From: Sphingomonas jinjuensis
Lineage (GTDB): Bacteria > Pseudomonadota > Alphaproteobacteria > Sphingomonadales > Sphingomonadaceae
Reading direction: 5' to 3'
Length of the DNA stretch: 64,000 nt
Assembly: GCF_014197105.1 (NCBI RefSeq)
Contig: NZ_JACIEV010000004.1
Span: 1 to 64,000 of the forward strand
Shown here: piece by piece, positions 62,805 to 64,000 of the stretch
How positions within the stretch are numbered: position 1 is the first letter of the stretch
How the letters are laid out: every line of letters starts with the position of its first letter
Notes under the pieces: model-generated
Told to the model about the DNA's origin: nothing
Databases searched by the model: none
What the model saw: only the letters and a program-made list of their open reading frames with translations
Program-made: the position numbers and the translations under genes

Positions 62805-64000
62805 TCAGCCCTCGATCCGCGAGAAGTCCGCCACCTGATGCACCGCCGTGCGCACGCGCGCGAGCAGCGCCAGCCGCGCCGCGCGCTTCGCCGGATCGGC
62901 ATCGTTCACCGTCACACCGTCGAAGAACGCATCGATCGGCGCGCGCAGCGAGGCGAGCGCGGCCATCGCGCCCTCGAAATCCTCGCGCTCGACCGCGGCG
63001 GCGGCGGCCGGCTCGGCGGTATCGAGCGCCGCGATCAGCGCCGCCTCGGCGGGTTCGGGCGGATAGGCCAACACGTCTCCTCTCCCTGCAAGGGAGGGGT
63101 CGGGGGTGGGTGTCGGCGCGTCAGCGTCGACCGAAGCGCCTGCCGCTGGCGACGGAGCCGATGCCTGCGCATCGGCACCCACCCCCAGCCGCTCCCTTGC
63201 AGGGAGGGGAGCGGCAATGACGCCCTCCTTCTTTAGGATATTGGCCGCACGCTTGTAGCCGGCAAGCAGGTTCGTACCGTCATCGGTGCCGACGAACGCC
63301 TGCAACGCATGGACGCGCGCGAGCAGCCGGACGAGATCGTCCTCGCCACCCAGCGCGAACACCGCGTCGATCAGGTCGTGGCGAACCCCCGCCTCGCGCT
63401 GCTGGACCTTTAGGCGGTCGGCAAAGAAGTCGAGTGCATCCGGCGACATCACCCCGGCGAGGGGAAAGCGCAGCCGGTTGTCGATGATCAGCGCAATCAC
63501 GCCAAGGGCGGACCGACGCAACGCAAAGGGATCCTTCGATCCGCTGGGCTTGAGGTCGGCGGCAAAGAACTGGCCGATGCTGTCGAGCTTGTCCGCCAGG
63601 CTGACTGCCACCGTCACCGGATCGCTCGGGACATCATCGCCCTGCCCGACCGGCTTGTAGTGATCGCGGATGGCGGCGGCCACTTCCGGCGCTTCGCCCT
63701 GCGCGGCGGCGTAGTAGCCGCCCATCAGACCCTGAAGCTCGGGGAATTCGGCGACCATGCCGGTGACGAGGTCGGCCTTCGCCAGCCGCGCCGCGCGCTC
63801 TGCCTGGTCGGCGAGTATGGCAAGCCCCTCCCCTTCAGGGGAGGGGTTGGGGGTGGGGCCAGTCTCACCGAGACCGGCGCTTGTGGCCCCCACCCCAACC
63901 CCTCCCCTGAAGGGGAGGGGCTTGCTGGTGACGATGCCATCCTCGACCAGCCATCGCGCCAGCTTGGCGACACGCTCGACCTTGTCGGCGACCGTTCCCA
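62805..64000 (-). CDS. glyS: Glycine--tRNA ligase beta subunit, 5' part outside the window
   Basis: Beta subunit of heterotetrameric GlyRS; only the C-terminal roughly 398 residues are in view and the start lies beyond base 64000. Landmarks are [47 protein letters not shown], and the C-terminal anticodon-binding region ending in [14 protein letters not shown]. Two stretches absent from normal GlyS are translated palindromic repeats: 63822-63924, encoding [26 protein letters not shown], and 63077-63213, encoding [22 protein letters not shown]. The frame stays open through both. Either the repeats are tolerated loops or a sequencing/assembly issue exists; an essential enzyme makes real tolerance more likely. 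Confidence 0.93.
   Translation of the reverse strand, partial: GTVADKVERVAKLARWLVEDGIVTSKPLPFRGGVGVGATSAGLGETGPTPNPSPEGEGLAILADQAERAARLAKADLVTGMVAEFPELQGLMGGYYAAAQGEAPEVAAAIRDHYKPVGQGDDVPSDPVTVAVSLADKLDSIGQFFAADLKPSGSKDPFALRRSALGVIALIIDNRLRFPLAGVMSPDALDFFADRLKVQQREAGVRHDLIDAVFALGGEDDLVRLLARVHALQAFVGTDDGTNLLAGYKRAANILKKEGVIAAPLPARERLGVGADAQASAPSPAAGASVDADAPTPTPDPSLAGRGDVLAYPPEPAEAALIAALDTAEPAAAAAVEREDFEGAMAALASLRAPIDAFFDGVTVNDADPAKRAARLALLARVRTAVHQVADFSRIEG
63077..63213. repeat. Palindromic repeat inside glyS, copy 2
   Basis: Outer arms CTCTCCCTGCAAGGGAGGGG and CTCCCTTGCAGGGAGGGGAG enclose a shorter inverted core. In frame with glyS on the minus strand, adding about 45 residues. Related to 48417-48545. 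Confidence 0.8.
63822..63924. repeat. Palindromic repeat inside glyS, copy 1
   Basis: Arms AAGCCCCTCCCCTTCAGGGG and CCCCTGAAGGGGAGGGGCTT around a centre with CTCACCGAGACCGGCGC. Nearly identical to the intergenic copy at 41343-41438. It reads in frame through glyS. Confidence 0.85.

Noticed and set aside
63816..63973. Frameshift or disruption of glyS at the repeat
   Set aside because: Translation of the minus strand is continuous through the repeat, so glyS is read as one open frame rather than a pseudogene.

Overview
The window is chromosomal DNA of a high-GC alphaproteobacterium, most likely a sphingomonad (Sphingomonas or a close relative). The basis is the DUF4167 protein, the abundance of TonB-type outer-membrane biology, the strong G/C bias at third codon positions, and the dense paired intergenic palindromes. 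No rRNA, tRNA, CRISPR array or complete insertion sequence was recognised. The genus is an inference; the gene calls rest on reading the proteins.

Layout, left to right. (1) 214-9534: housekeeping genes. These are a CBS-domain protein, DUF4167 protein, the leftward hisS-prfA-prmC translation cluster, a DUF1345 membrane protein, an M61 peptidase and inorganic pyrophosphatase. (2) 9518-14315: accessory stretch with an unrecognised coupled gene pair, an SRAP (HMCES/YedK-like) DNA-repair protein, and an A+T-rich two-gene island encoding a DUF262 protein and a HEPN-family RNase candidate. (3) 14347-29118: uvrA, a secreted RTX-repeat protein, and the periplasmic pair alpha-2-macroglobulin/PBP1C. 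(4) 29285-48410: the most interesting region, read here as a complete sulfoquinovosyl-glycerol (SQGro) utilisation island. (5) 48554-52658: pdhC-to-lpd stretch of the pyruvate dehydrogenase complex, interrupted by a PIN/Phd toxin-antitoxin pair. (6) 52764-64000: stress protein, peptidases, fRMsr, arfB/rluA pair, pyruvate phosphate dikinase, acyltransferase, and glyS, which runs off the right edge.

How region 4 is proposed to work. A TonB-dependent receptor and an MFS carrier import SQGro or sulfoquinovose (SQ). A cytoplasmic GH31 sulfoquinovosidase with the diagnostic K-E-R-W-Y sulfonate-binding set splits SQGro into SQ and glycerol. An SsuD-like flavin monooxygenase with its FMN reductase removes sulfite and leaves 6-oxo-glucose, which an aldo-keto reductase reduces to glucose. 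A ribB gene fused to the operon by a 4-base stop/start overlap could supply flavin. Sulfite is exported (YeiH-type transporter) and/or oxidised to sulfate by a SorAB-type molybdenum enzyme and cytochrome c. The neighbouring glpK-tpiA and glpD-glpR genes can absorb the glycerol and lack a glycerol facilitator. A LacI regulator sits in the island, and near-identical 18-bp palindromes lie before both the MFS gene and the receptor/aldo-keto reductase divergon. The enzyme set matches the published sulfo-SMO pathway of Agrobacterium. The receptor/MFS import, ribB, SorAB and glp additions make this a distinct architecture.

A second theme is repeat traffic. Paired palindromes of at least five sequence families fill most intergenic gaps, and copies lie in frame inside glyS (two places) and form the C-terminus of RibB.
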